Positions 1 through 5,967 of a stretch of DNA of 7,921 nt are shown here, piece by piece. Position 1 is the first letter of the stretch. Each line of letters starts with the position of its first letter. The DNA lies in the NCBI GenBank assembly GCA_013139625.1, contig WTAK01000035.1:1-7921 (forward strand), in the 5' to 3' direction. A model generated the notes under the pieces. The model was not told where the DNA came from and did no database searches. It was given only the letters and a program-made list of their open reading frames with translations. The position numbers and the translations under genes are program-made. This stretch comes from Candidatus Delongbacteria bacterium. GTDB lineage: Bacteria > UBA4055.

Positions 1-735
1 AAATATTTTTATGCTTCCTTTTTCAATTATATCAATTTTTTCAACTTTAGTTTTAAGTTTGAGTGTAACCCCTTTCTTCTTGAAAGATGTTTGCAGTGTT
101 CTAGAAACTTGAGCATCTTCTGTAGGAACTAGGTTCTTTAGCATTTCCACAATAGTTACTTCGGATCCAAGTTCATTATAGATACCAGCAAACTCACACC
201 CAACAACTCCTCCACCTATTACGAGTAATCTTTCAGGTATCTCTCTCATTTCTAAAGCATCATCACTGGTAATAACATTTTTATGATCAATATTAAAAAA
301 TGGAAGTATCAAAGGCTCTGATCCAGTAGCAAGGATAATGTCCTGAGCTGTTAATTTCTCACCATTATCTAAAGTTATCTCATTATTGCCGGTAATTTTT
401 CCAAAATTGTTAAACACTTCTATTTTTCTCAGCTTAAAGATTTTATCAAGTCCATCAACTAAACTATCAACAATTTCCTGCTTTCTATCAATGATTCTTT
501 CAATATTCACTTTTACATTTTCAACTATAATACCAAAATCTTCACTCTTTTTTATTTTTGCCAGAATGTCAGTTGAAGCAAGTATTGACTTTGTTGGTAT
601 ACAACCTCTATTTAAGCAAGTGCCTCCAAGTCTATCCTTTTCAATTATCGCAGTTTTTAATCCGTACTGATTTGCTCTAATTGCGGCAGTATAACCACCT
701 GGGCCACCACCTAAAACTAATACATCATAATCCAT
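1..735 (-). CDS. lpdA: Dihydrolipoyl dehydrogenase (E3), N-terminal 245 residues; C-terminus lies beyond the window
   Basis: This flavoprotein reoxidises dihydrolipoamide on lipoyl domains of 2-oxoacid dehydrogenase or glycine-cleavage complexes, passing electrons through FAD to NAD+ in the cytoplasm. The frame is open from the ATG at 733-735 to base 1. Residues 9-14 (GGGPGG) form the FAD dinucleotide-binding loop. GGTCLNRGCIPTK (37-49) carries the redox-active disulfide C40/C45, which is diagnostic of the family. ATGSEP (136-141) is the second FAD motif. VIGGGVVGCEFAG (172-184) starts the NAD-binding Rossmann fold, with E197 at the end of its second strand as expected for NAD+. The family is usually about 460 residues, so roughly half is present; the dimerisation domain with the catalytic His-Glu pair is off the left edge. 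An AAGGAAG ribosome site precedes the ATG. The gene lies 78 bp after the OmpA gene, beyond a terminator. I see no convincing promoter of its own. Which complex it serves cannot be told from this window. Confidence 0.95.
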   Translation of the reverse strand, partial: MDYDVLVLGGGPGGYTAAIRANQYGLKTAIIEKDRLGGTCLNRGCIPTKSILASTDILAKIKKSEDFGIIVENVKVNIERIIDRKQEIVDSLVDGLDKIFKLRKIEVFNNFGKITGNNEITLDNGEKLTAQDIILATGSEPLILPFFNIDHKNVITSDDALEMREIPERLLVIGGGVVGCEFAGIYNELGSEVTIVEMLKNLVPTEDAQVSRTLQTSFKKKGVTLKLKTKVEKIDIIEKGSIKIF

Positions 736-763
736 TTTACTTCCTTTACTTTATAATATATTA

Positions 764-795
764 AAATAAAAAGGCTGCATAATTGCAGCCCTTTT
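764..795 (-). terminator. Rho-independent terminator of the OmpA-type gene
   Basis: Read on the minus strand, a 7-bp stem GGCTGCA/TGCAGCC (773-779 with 784-790) closes a 4-nt loop and runs into a T-rich tract, TTTTTATTTT. Outer A:T pairs can extend the stem past one bulged base at 791. It begins about 18 bp after the OmpA stop codon and separates that gene from the downstream lpdA. Confidence 0.8.
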
Positions 796-813
796 CACCA
801 TCGTACAGATTTA

Positions 814-2265
814 TTATTTAGACATTACTCTAAATTCAATTCTTCTATTCTTAGCTCTACCTTCTTTCTTCTTGTTATCCGCGATTGGCTTTGCTTCTCC
901 GAAACCAACTGCAGTTAACTGACTTTGAGGTATGTTAAGTTTAGTTAATAGATAGTTCATAACTGAATTTGCTCTCTTACCAGAAAGCGTCTTGTTATAA
1001 GCTGCACTTCCTTGACTATCAGTATGACCTTCAATCTGGATATTGATTCCAGGGTTATCAATGAAGATACGTTTTACTGAATCCAATGTAGGGAATGAAG
1101 CAGATGTAAGTTCGGCTTTACCTGTCTTAAAGTATATATTATCTAAGTTGATAGTATCATCTTTCTTTAAGATAACAGCATCTGGACAACCATCTTCATC
1201 TTCGAATCCATTAAATGTTTCAGCATCGTTTGGACACTTATCAACAGGATCAAGAATACCATCTTTATCATTATCCAACTCAGGACAACCATCTTCATCT
1301 TCAAATCCATCAAAATCTTCAGGATCATCTGGACACTTATCATCTACATCTTGAATGCCATCACCATCTCTATCAAGATCAGGACATCCGTCTTCATCTT
1401 GGAATCCATCAAAATCTTCAGGTTCGTTAGGACACTTATCGTCTACATCTAAGATACCATCTTTATCATTATCAACATCAGGACATCCGTCTTCATCTTC
1501 GAAACCATCTTTATCTTCAGGAACATTCGGACATTTATCCTTAAGATCGGGAATTCCATCCTTATCATTATCTAGATCAGGACATCCGTCTAAATCTTCA
1601 AATCCATCTTTATCTTCAGGAACCGTAGGACATTTATCCTTTTTATTTGGAATGCCATCACCATCAATATCGGAGCTTTCTCCGCCAATTGCGTAAGTAA
1701 GCCCAACATCAATTGACAATTGATTGTGAACATCTTTACCCATTGATTCAAAATCACTAAACGTATCTATTGCTATAAGATGTCTAATATCACCCCTGAA
1801 AGCCAATACTTCAACGATAGAATACTTAAATCCACCACCATAGTTAATCATAGGAGTAATATTGCTATCAAAATTATAAGGATCAATATTTGAAGCTCCA
1901 AAACCAAGAGCGACATAAGGAGTAACAGCATTTTGTGGCGTGATATGGTATAATCCATCTAAGTGAAATAATGTAAAATCAACATCCCAATCCTCTCTTA
2001 ACACCCAACCATTAGGTGTCATCCAATCTTCTAAAACTTGAGTTCTTGTAAAACCTAGTGTGGTTTCTACAGCCCAATAACTGGTTATATTATAACCTAA
2101 TCTCATACCCACGTAACCCTTGTGCTCAAGGTTAATATCCATATTCTGCTCAAAAGCATAAATACCTACGAACGGAGATAAGTCTATCGAATGTGCCTTA
2201 ATTTGGGCACTTAGCATTCCTGCCAAAAACAATAGAGCTATCAATGCTGTTTTTAGAATTTTCAT
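814..2265 (-). CDS. OmpA-family outer-membrane protein with five TSP3 calcium-binding repeats
   Basis: Predicted outer-membrane protein of 483 residues tying the outer membrane to peptidoglycan. A signal peptide (K2-K5, hydrophobic core 7-18, A-X-A-like end near residue 20 or 24) is followed by a region of alternating aromatic/hydrophobic strands (about 27-195) typical of an 8-stranded OmpA-like barrel. Residues 199-363 are five 33-residue TSP3 repeats rich in DxDxDG and CP. The C-terminal OmpA domain (about 370-483) has the peptidoglycan-binding signature: GHTD (413-416), NKTLSGKRAN (424-433), GFGE (454-457) and GRAKNRRIEF (469-478). D416 and R431 match the Asp/Arg pair that grips diaminopimelate in OmpA domains. 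AGGAGG (2274-2279) lies 8 nt before the ATG. The gene has its own promoter upstream and terminator downstream, so it is probably monocistronic and may be well expressed. The architecture is common in FCB-group bacteria and resembles OprF. The exact role (porin, adhesin or purely structural) cannot be decided here. Confidence 0.92.
   Translation of the reverse strand: MKILKTALIALLFLAGMLSAQIKAHSIDLSPFVGIYAFEQNMDINLEHKGYVGMRLGYNITSYWAVETTLGFTRTQVLEDWMTPNGWVLREDWDVDFTLFHLDGLYHITPQNAVTPYVALGFGASNIDPYNFDSNITPMINYGGGFKYSIVEVLAFRGDIRHLIAIDTFSDFESMGKDVHNQLSIDVGLTYAIGGESSDIDGDGIPNKKDKCPTVPEDKDGFEDLDGCPDLDNDKDGIPDLKDKCPNVPEDKDGFEDEDGCPDVDNDKDGILDVDDKCPNEPEDFDGFQDEDGCPDLDRDGDGIQDVDDKCPDDPEDFDGFEDEDGCPELDNDKDGILDPVDKCPNDAETFNGFEDEDGCPDAVILKKDDTINLDNIYFKTGKAELTSASFPTLDSVKRIFIDNPGINIQIEGHTDSQGSAAYNKTLSGKRANSVMNYLLTKLNIPQSQLTAVGFGEAKPIADNKKKEGRAKNRRIEFRVMSK
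1177..1671 (-). repeat. Five tandem 99-bp units encoding TSP3 repeats
   Basis: The stretch is exactly 5 x 99 bp and encodes residues 199-231, 232-264, 265-297, 298-330 and 331-363 of the OmpA-type protein. Each unit reads roughly D-x-D-x-D-G-I-x-D, then D-K-C-P, P-E-D, D-G-F-E-D and D-G-C-P. Each unit has two cysteines 16 residues apart and two acidic loops suited to binding calcium. The repeats are clearly related at DNA level too: blocks such as GGACATCCGTCTTCATCTT recur on the plus strand near 1382 and 1482. The last unit is the most diverged (AETFNGF in place of PEDFDGF). Confidence 0.9.
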
Positions 2266-2290
2266 TCCTGTTTCCTCCTAACATTCTATT

Positions 2291-2319
2291 TTTATATTAT
2301 TTTTTCTATACAATTTCAA
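2291..2319 (-). promoter_or_regulatory. Predicted sigma-70-type promoter of the OmpA-type gene
   Basis: On the minus strand, TTGAAA (2314-2319) and TATAAA (2291-2296) are separated by exactly 17 bp. Transcription would start near 2284, giving a short leader of about 20 nt that still contains the AGGAGG ribosome site. The region is very AT-rich, so chance matches are possible; spacing and position are the main support. Confidence 0.45.
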
Positions 2320-2331
2320 CACCATAACCTA

Positions 2332-2365
2332 TTTACACACGACTCTCAGTGTAAACATAGCTATG
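2332..2365. promoter_or_regulatory. Inverted repeat and adjacent palindrome upstream of the OmpA promoter (possible operator)
   Basis: TTTACAC (2332-2338) and GTGTAAA (2349-2355) form a perfect 7-bp inverted repeat around a 10-bp centre. Directly beside it lies the perfect 10-bp palindrome CATAGCTATG (2356-2365). Both sit just upstream of the proposed -35 of the OmpA-type gene, where a dimeric regulator could bind. I recognise no known operator consensus. The rest of the 206-bp gap (2266-2471) holds the promoter, an 11-T run (2419-2429) and a weak 6-bp hairpin (2450-2469); I see no gene in it. Confidence 0.3.
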
Positions 2366-2471
2366 ACTATAAGGTATCAGTGAGTAAATATATATACTAA
2401 AGTAAACTTGGACAAGTATTTTTTTTTTTATTTTATAGTTACTACGAGACCATTAAACAAATCTAATGGGT

Positions 2472-2948
2472 CTACAAGCTAACTTCGTCTGATAATTGCC
2501 TATAAACTTCGTAAAGCACGACCGCACAAGAATTACTTAAATTAATTGACCTTATCAGACCTGACATTGGTATTGTCATACCTTTATCCTTGAATTCATT
2601 GTGGAATTTCTCAGGCAAACCTGCGGTTTCTTTTCCAAAAAATATATAATCATTCTGTTCATACCGTACTTCTGTATAACTTTTTGTGGCTTTCGTTGAA
2701 GCAAAGTAAAAATTAATGTTTGGATTTTTTTCAAAAAAATCCTCTAGAGATCTGTAAACTTGCAATTCTAGATTCTTCCAATAATCTAAACCCGCTCTTT
2801 TAACTTCCTTTTCATCTAAACTGAAGCCAAGTGGTTCAATTAAATGAAGTTTCGCTTTTAAGCCAACGCATAACCTTCCAATATTACCAGTATTTGCCGG
2901 TATCTCAGGTTCAAACAATACAACATTTATCCAATGATCGTATGACAT
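2472..2948 (-). CDS. trmL: tRNA (cytidine/uridine-34-2'-O)-methyltransferase TrmL
   Basis: SPOUT-class enzyme that uses S-adenosylmethionine to methylate the ribose of the wobble base (position 34) in tRNA-Leu isoacceptors. At 158 residues it matches the E. coli enzyme (YibK, 157) almost exactly. Family motifs in order: VLFEPEIPANTGNIGRLC (10-27, with the conserved N19 and R25), LIEPLGF (36-42), KRAGLDYW (50-57), FGKETAGLP (104-112) and IPMSGLIRSINLSNSCAVVLYE (126-147). The last two build the trefoil-knotted cofactor pocket. The chosen ATG lies 5 nt after GAGGAG (2954-2959) and puts the first strand where E. coli TrmL has it. The gene sits 78 bp after rpmA, beyond a strong terminator, leaving little room for a promoter, so expression may rely on read-through. 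Homologous SPOUT methylases of other specificity exist, but length and motifs favour TrmL. Confidence 0.92.
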   Translation of the reverse strand: MSYDHWINVVLFEPEIPANTGNIGRLCVGLKAKLHLIEPLGFSLDEKEVKRAGLDYWKNLELQVYRSLEDFFEKNPNINFYFASTKATKSYTEVRYEQNDYIFFGKETAGLPEKFHNEFKDKGMTIPMSGLIRSINLSNSCAVVLYEVYRQLSDEVSL

Positions 2949-2975
2949 ACTTGCTCCTCTTACTGAAATTTTTCT

Positions 2976-3009
2976 AAAAAAAAAGGTCTTAGAAAAACTA
3001 AGACCTTTT
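2976..3009 (-). terminator. Rho-independent terminator of the rplU-rpmA operon
   Basis: A perfect 12-bp stem, AAAAGGTCTTAG (2981-2992) with its complement at 2998-3009, closes an A5 loop (five U on the minus-strand RNA). On the minus strand it is followed by an uninterrupted run of nine T (2984 down to 2976). It starts about 18 bp after the rpmA stop codon and lies between rpmA and trmL. Confidence 0.9.
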
Positions 3010-3026
3010 AAATTTTACACTCTTTC

Positions 3027-3287
3027 TTATTGTGCTTTTTCCACTATAGAAACAAATTTTTTCCCTTTCGCTTTCCTTGCAAATAAAACAACACCTTCAG
3101 ATTTTGCAAAAAGCGTATGATCATTACCTATTCCTACATTTCTCCCTGGATGAAATTGAGTTCCTCTCTGACGAACTATGATAGCTCCAGCTTTCGCAAG
3201 CTGCCCACCATATAATTTGACTCCTAACATCTTAGGATTACTGTCTCTTCCGTTCCTAGAACTACCAACACCTTTCTTGTGAGCCAT
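3027..3287 (-). CDS. rpmA: 50S ribosomal protein L27
   Basis: Bacterial-specific large-subunit protein whose N-terminal tail reaches the peptidyl-transferase centre and helps place the tRNA acceptor ends. The 86-residue protein has the normal length (85 in E. coli) and the canonical N-terminus [16 protein letters not shown], the GGQ and [20 protein letters not shown] core (about 27-52) and DHTLFAK (56-62). It begins directly with MAHKK and so lacks the N-terminal extension that Firmicutes L27 carries and cleaves with the Prp protease. TCCTCT on the plus strand (AGAGGA on the coding strand, 3292-3297) supplies the ribosome site. It is the second gene of rplU-rpmA, 27 bp after rplU, the usual bacterial order. 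The obg GTPase gene that often follows is absent; trmL follows instead. Confidence 0.98.
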   Translation of the reverse strand: MAHKKGVGSSRNGRDSNPKMLGVKLYGGQLAKAGAIIVRQRGTQFHPGRNVGIGNDHTLFAKSEGVVLFARKAKGKKFVSIVEKAQ

Positions 3288-3314
3288 GATATCCTCTTTA
3301 TATAAATTATTAGA

Positions 3315-3629
3315 TTAAGCTGTAACTATCTTCTCTACTTTTACTACAGATAGGTATTGTCTGTGACCACGTTTTACTTCGTAGCCTTTTCTTCTTTTCT
3401 TTTTGAAGACAATTACTTTCTTATCTTTTTTATTTTCCAATACTAAAAATTTTACTGAAGCACCTTCAACATATGGTGTTCCAAAAGTAGCACCTTCACC
3501 TTCTCCAATAGCTAAAACATTAGTAATTTCAAATTTATCACCATCGCTATAAGGTAATCTATCAATTTTTATAATCTCATTTTCTTTAACTAATTGCTGC
3601 TTTCCTGAGATCTCAACCACTGCGTACAT
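3315..3629 (-). CDS. rplU: 50S ribosomal protein L21
   Basis: Large-subunit protein that binds 23S rRNA and neighbours L20. The 104-residue product (103 in E. coli) opens with MYAVVEISGKQQLVKENE, as the family does, and carries the C-terminal signature VIVFKKKRRKGYEVKRGHRQYLSVVKV (71-97) rich in basic rRNA-contacting residues. An in-frame upstream ATG at 3666-3668 would add 13 residues (MQTRKINQRTGLG), but it lies against the proposed -10 box and the extension has no counterpart in L21 proteins, so the ATG at 3627-3629 is chosen. The ribosome site there is poor (GGGG 6-9 nt upstream, unlike the strong sites of its neighbours), which may reflect translational control of the ribosomal-protein mRNA; that is inference. 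It is the first gene of rplU-rpmA, transcribed divergently from secD. Confidence 0.97.
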   Translation of the reverse strand: MYAVVEISGKQQLVKENEIIKIDRLPYSDGDKFEITNVLAIGEGEGATFGTPYVEGASVKFLVLENKKDKKVIVFKKKRRKGYEVKRGHRQYLSVVKVEKIVTA

Positions 3630-3667
3630 TCCAAGCCCCGTTCTTTGATTAATTTTTCGAGTTTGCA

Positions 3668-3696
3668 AATATAATGTATTAAATTGGTAAAGTCAA
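3668..3696 (-). promoter_or_regulatory. Predicted promoter of rplU-rpmA
   Basis: On the minus strand, TTGACT (3691-3696), a 17-bp spacer and TATATT (3668-3673) match the sigma-70 consensus at 5/6 in each box. Transcription would start near 3661, giving a leader of about 30 nt before the rplU ATG. The -10 continues as TATATTTG, which also fits the Bacteroidota -7 pattern TAnnTTTG. The box TACATTATATTT (3667-3678) is identical to that in the divergent secD promoter. Confidence 0.65.
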
Positions 3697-3789
3697 GAAG
3701 TTATCTGAAGATTTCACAACATTGATTTCATAATAAATGATTTGAAAAAAATTAAGCCTAAGCACTATCTTTTATATTTAATAATTGTA

Positions 3790-3818
3790 TTGACAAGATA
3801 TTTAATATACATTATATT
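3790..3818 (+). promoter_or_regulatory. Predicted promoter of secD-secF
   Basis: A perfect TTGACA (3790-3795) is followed after exactly 17 bp by TATATT (3813-3818). Transcription would start near 3825, leaving a leader of about 78 nt before the secD ATG. It faces away from the rplU promoter about 95 bp to the left. I see no gene in the 273-bp gap 3630-3902; it holds these two promoters and the leader hairpin. Confidence 0.7.
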
Positions 3819-3836
3819 TACACCTTCTTGGAAAAC

Positions 3837-3850
3837 GCCTAGGTCTAGGC
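3837..3850 (+). other. Short GC-richer hairpin/palindrome in the secD leader
   Basis: GCCTAGGTCTAGGC is self-complementary apart from its centre: GCCTA pairs with TAGGC around a GGTC tetraloop (or 6 bp around 2 nt). It lies in the predicted leader between promoter and ribosome site and is conspicuous in an AT-rich gap. It has no following T-run, so it is not a terminator. It could be an mRNA structure or a DNA operator just downstream of the start site; neither is shown. Confidence 0.35.
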
Positions 3851-3902
3851 TGTATACTGAGGAAATGTATAATTATTTGTTTACTTGGAGGATTAAAGAT
3901 TT

Positions 3903-5933
3903 ATGAACGAACATAACAACATTGTAAGATGGGTAATCTTTGCACTACTATTTTCATGGGCAATCTACTCTTTAATACCAACATATAAAGTTTATTTTTC
4001 ATCAGAAAAAAATATGATTGAAAAAATAAAGACTAAAGTTGAGATTGATAAGATCATCATGAAAAAGAAGCAGGGAGAAAAACTTACTGTTTTAGAGAAT
4101 AGTTTATTTGACGAATTCGGTAATGACCCTGAATATCTTTCACTTGCGGAAGGAGAACTTGAAAAAATTGCAGCTTTTGAAAAACTAAACCAAAAAAGTT
4201 TGGCTCTTGGTCTTGATCTTCAAGGTGGAATGCACTTAGTGTTGGAAATTGATTACGATCAACTACTTAAAAACAAAGCGAAAGTAAAAGATAAGCAACT
4301 TGAAGACGTTTTGGCTTCTGTAAAAGCAGAAACAGGTAACGATAAATCTATTTATTTTAATCAGGTAAAAATAGCTTTTTCTGACAAAAATATTTCAATG
4401 AATACCTATTTCGGCAAAGAAGGCGATAGCGACGAGAAAATTATTGCTTCTTTAGATAGCGCTGCAAAAAAAGGAATTGTCACAACTTTAGAAGTTTTGA
4501 GGAACAGGATCGACCAATTCGGTATTGCAGAGCCTTCTATTCAAAAAAGAGGAAAGCATAGAATTATAGTTGAACTTCCGGGTGTTAAGGATGAAGAAAG
4601 AGCTGCAAATCTTGTTAACAGAGCTGCATTCCTTGAATTTAAACTGGTTGCAGAGAACGAAACTATTCAAAAGAAATTTGATGAAATAGACTTAGTTCTT
4701 CAAAGTGATACTTCAACTCTAGATATAGAAGAAGAAAAGGTTGAGGAAACTATTGATGCGGATAAGAAAGAAGTTGTTGAAGTTGATTCAAAAGCTACTG
4801 ATGCTGAAGATGCAACTAAATTACTTTCAGGAGCAACTTCCGACTCTACTGAAATGTCTTTAACTGAATCAGATCTAATCAAGAAACATCCTTTTAAGGC
4901 ACTTTTGATCGGTGGTCGTGGCGGAGAAATTCTTGTAAAATCAGAAAACAAAATTAAGATCGATGATATTGTAAAGAGAGATAAGGTAAGAGCTGTTCTT
5001 GGCAAATATGAATTTGTATGGAAAAATAAGCTGGTTATTCTGAACGAAGAAAAATATTATGAATTGTTCCTTGTTTTAAAGAAAGCTGAGTTAGATGGAA
5101 CATCAATTGTTGAAGCAAATGCCACTGTATCATCTGGCAGTTCTGCAATGGGTGGATGGGAAGTTCCTTTCGAACTTGACAAGCCTGGTGGTAGAAAATT
5201 TGCGGATGTAACTGGAAATAACATTGGTAGAAGACTTGCGATCATACTTGATGGTAAGTTATTTATGGCTCCAAATATCAATTCCAGGATTCCAAATGGA
5301 AGAGGCGTTATAACATTAGGCGGTTCTTCTGCAACTGAAGCTAGGGATATGGCTATCGTACTTAAAGCAGGTGCGTTAGAAGCTCCGTTAGAAATCATGG
5401 AAAAAAGAGTTATTGGTCCTTCTTTGGGAACTGATTCTATAAAGAGTGGGGTAACAGCTTCTATAGTTGGTGTGTTACTTGTTATAGTATTCATGGTTAT
5501 TTGGTACAAACTTAGTGGTATCTTTGCAGCTATTGCATTGGTTCTTAATCTAATCTTTACCATTGCTACACTAAGTTATTTCAGAGCAACATTAACTTTA
5601 CCTGGTATCGCGGGCATGATCCTAACAATAGGTATGTCTGTCGATGCAAATGTTTTGATATTTGAAAGGATCAAAGAAGAGTTAAAAGAAAAAAGAACTG
5701 TTCTATCTGCTGTGAATGCAGGTTATGAACAAGCTTTTAAAGTGATCTTTGATGCTAATATTACAACATTTATAGCTGGTATAACCTTGTATCAATTTGG
5801 TACTGGCCCGATCAAGGGATTTGCACTAACATTGATGATCGGTATTATGTGGAGTATGTTCACTGCGGTTGTTCTGACTAGGTTGCTTACTGATCTGTAT
5901 ATAAATAAAAATTCAACCAAAATTAGTGTGTAA
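3903..5933 (+). CDS. secD: Protein translocase subunit SecD
   Basis: Inner-membrane RND-family subunit that with SecF uses the proton gradient to complete export of proteins through SecYEG. The 676-residue protein has one N-terminal membrane segment (about 9-25), a large periplasmic region (about 26-512) and five C-terminal segments (about 515-534, 539-557, 565-585, 612-632, 637-662). Family motifs: LGLDLQGG (102-109), RNRIDQFGIAEPSIQKRG (200-217), LPGVKD (225-230), PFELDKPGGRKFADVT (422-437), LKAGALEAPLEIMEKRVIGPSLG (487-509) and GMSVDANVLIFERIKEE (577-593). D581 aligns with the proton-relay aspartate of the fourth membrane segment. An acidic, low-complexity insertion (about 266-325) interrupts the periplasmic P1 domain and makes the protein longer than E. 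coli SecD (615). GGAGG (3887-3891) precedes the ATG by a slightly long 11 nt. It is the first gene of secD-secF, with a 34-bp gap. Confidence 0.97.
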   Translation: MNEHNNIVRWVIFALLFSWAIYSLIPTYKVYFSSEKNMIEKIKTKVEIDKIIMKKKQGEKLTVLENSLFDEFGNDPEYLSLAEGELEKIAAFEKLNQKSLALGLDLQGGMHLVLEIDYDQLLKNKAKVKDKQLEDVLASVKAETGNDKSIYFNQVKIAFSDKNISMNTYFGKEGDSDEKIIASLDSAAKKGIVTTLEVLRNRIDQFGIAEPSIQKRGKHRIIVELPGVKDEERAANLVNRAAFLEFKLVAENETIQKKFDEIDLVLQSDTSTLDIEEEKVEETIDADKKEVVEVDSKATDAEDATKLLSGATSDSTEMSLTESDLIKKHPFKALLIGGRGGEILVKSENKIKIDDIVKRDKVRAVLGKYEFVWKNKLVILNEEKYYELFLVLKKAELDGTSIVEANATVSSGSSAMGGWEVPFELDKPGGRKFADVTGNNIGRRLAIILDGKLFMAPNINSRIPNGRGVITLGGSSATEARDMAIVLKAGALEAPLEIMEKRVIGPSLGTDSIKSGVTASIVGVLLVIVFMVIWYKLSGIFAAIALVLNLIFTIATLSYFRATLTLPGIAGMILTIGMSVDANVLIFERIKEELKEKRTVLSAVNAGYEQAFKVIFDANITTFIAGITLYQFGTGPIKGFALTLMIGIMWSMFTAVVLTRLLTDLYINKNSTKISV

Positions 5934-5967
5934 CCTGTTACGATAGATAAAATTTAGGAGTTTAAAT

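Noticed and set aside
386..670. 94-codon open frame on the plus strand inside lpdA
   Set aside because: It lies wholly antisense to a well-conserved dihydrolipoyl dehydrogenase and resembles nothing recognisable.
1043..1696. Three open frames on the plus strand opposite the OmpA repeats, rich in Ser/Pro or His/Leu
   Set aside because: They are antisense shadows of the 99-bp repeats. Their composition mirrors the Asp/Glu-rich sense repeats, and no ribosome sites or known domains are visible.
2419..2429. Run of 11 T as a special element
   Set aside because: Homopolymers are expected in AT-rich spacers; on the minus strand it is an A-tract too far from the OmpA promoter to be a clear UP element.
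2450..2469. CCATTA/TAATGG hairpin just after trmL as its terminator
   Set aside because: Only 6 bp, weak, and followed by A-rich rather than T-rich sequence on the minus strand.
3630..3668. Upstream ATG extending L21 by 13 residues
   Set aside because: The ATG abuts the predicted -10 box, upstream of the likely transcript start, and L21 proteins normally begin MYAV.
3868..3873. TATAAT near the secD ribosome site as a second promoter
   Set aside because: No -35-like sequence lies at a suitable distance, and AT-rich gaps produce such hexamers by chance.
4488..5563. Three open frames on the minus strand inside secD
   Set aside because: Antisense shadows of a conserved gene with all SecD motifs in the sense frame.
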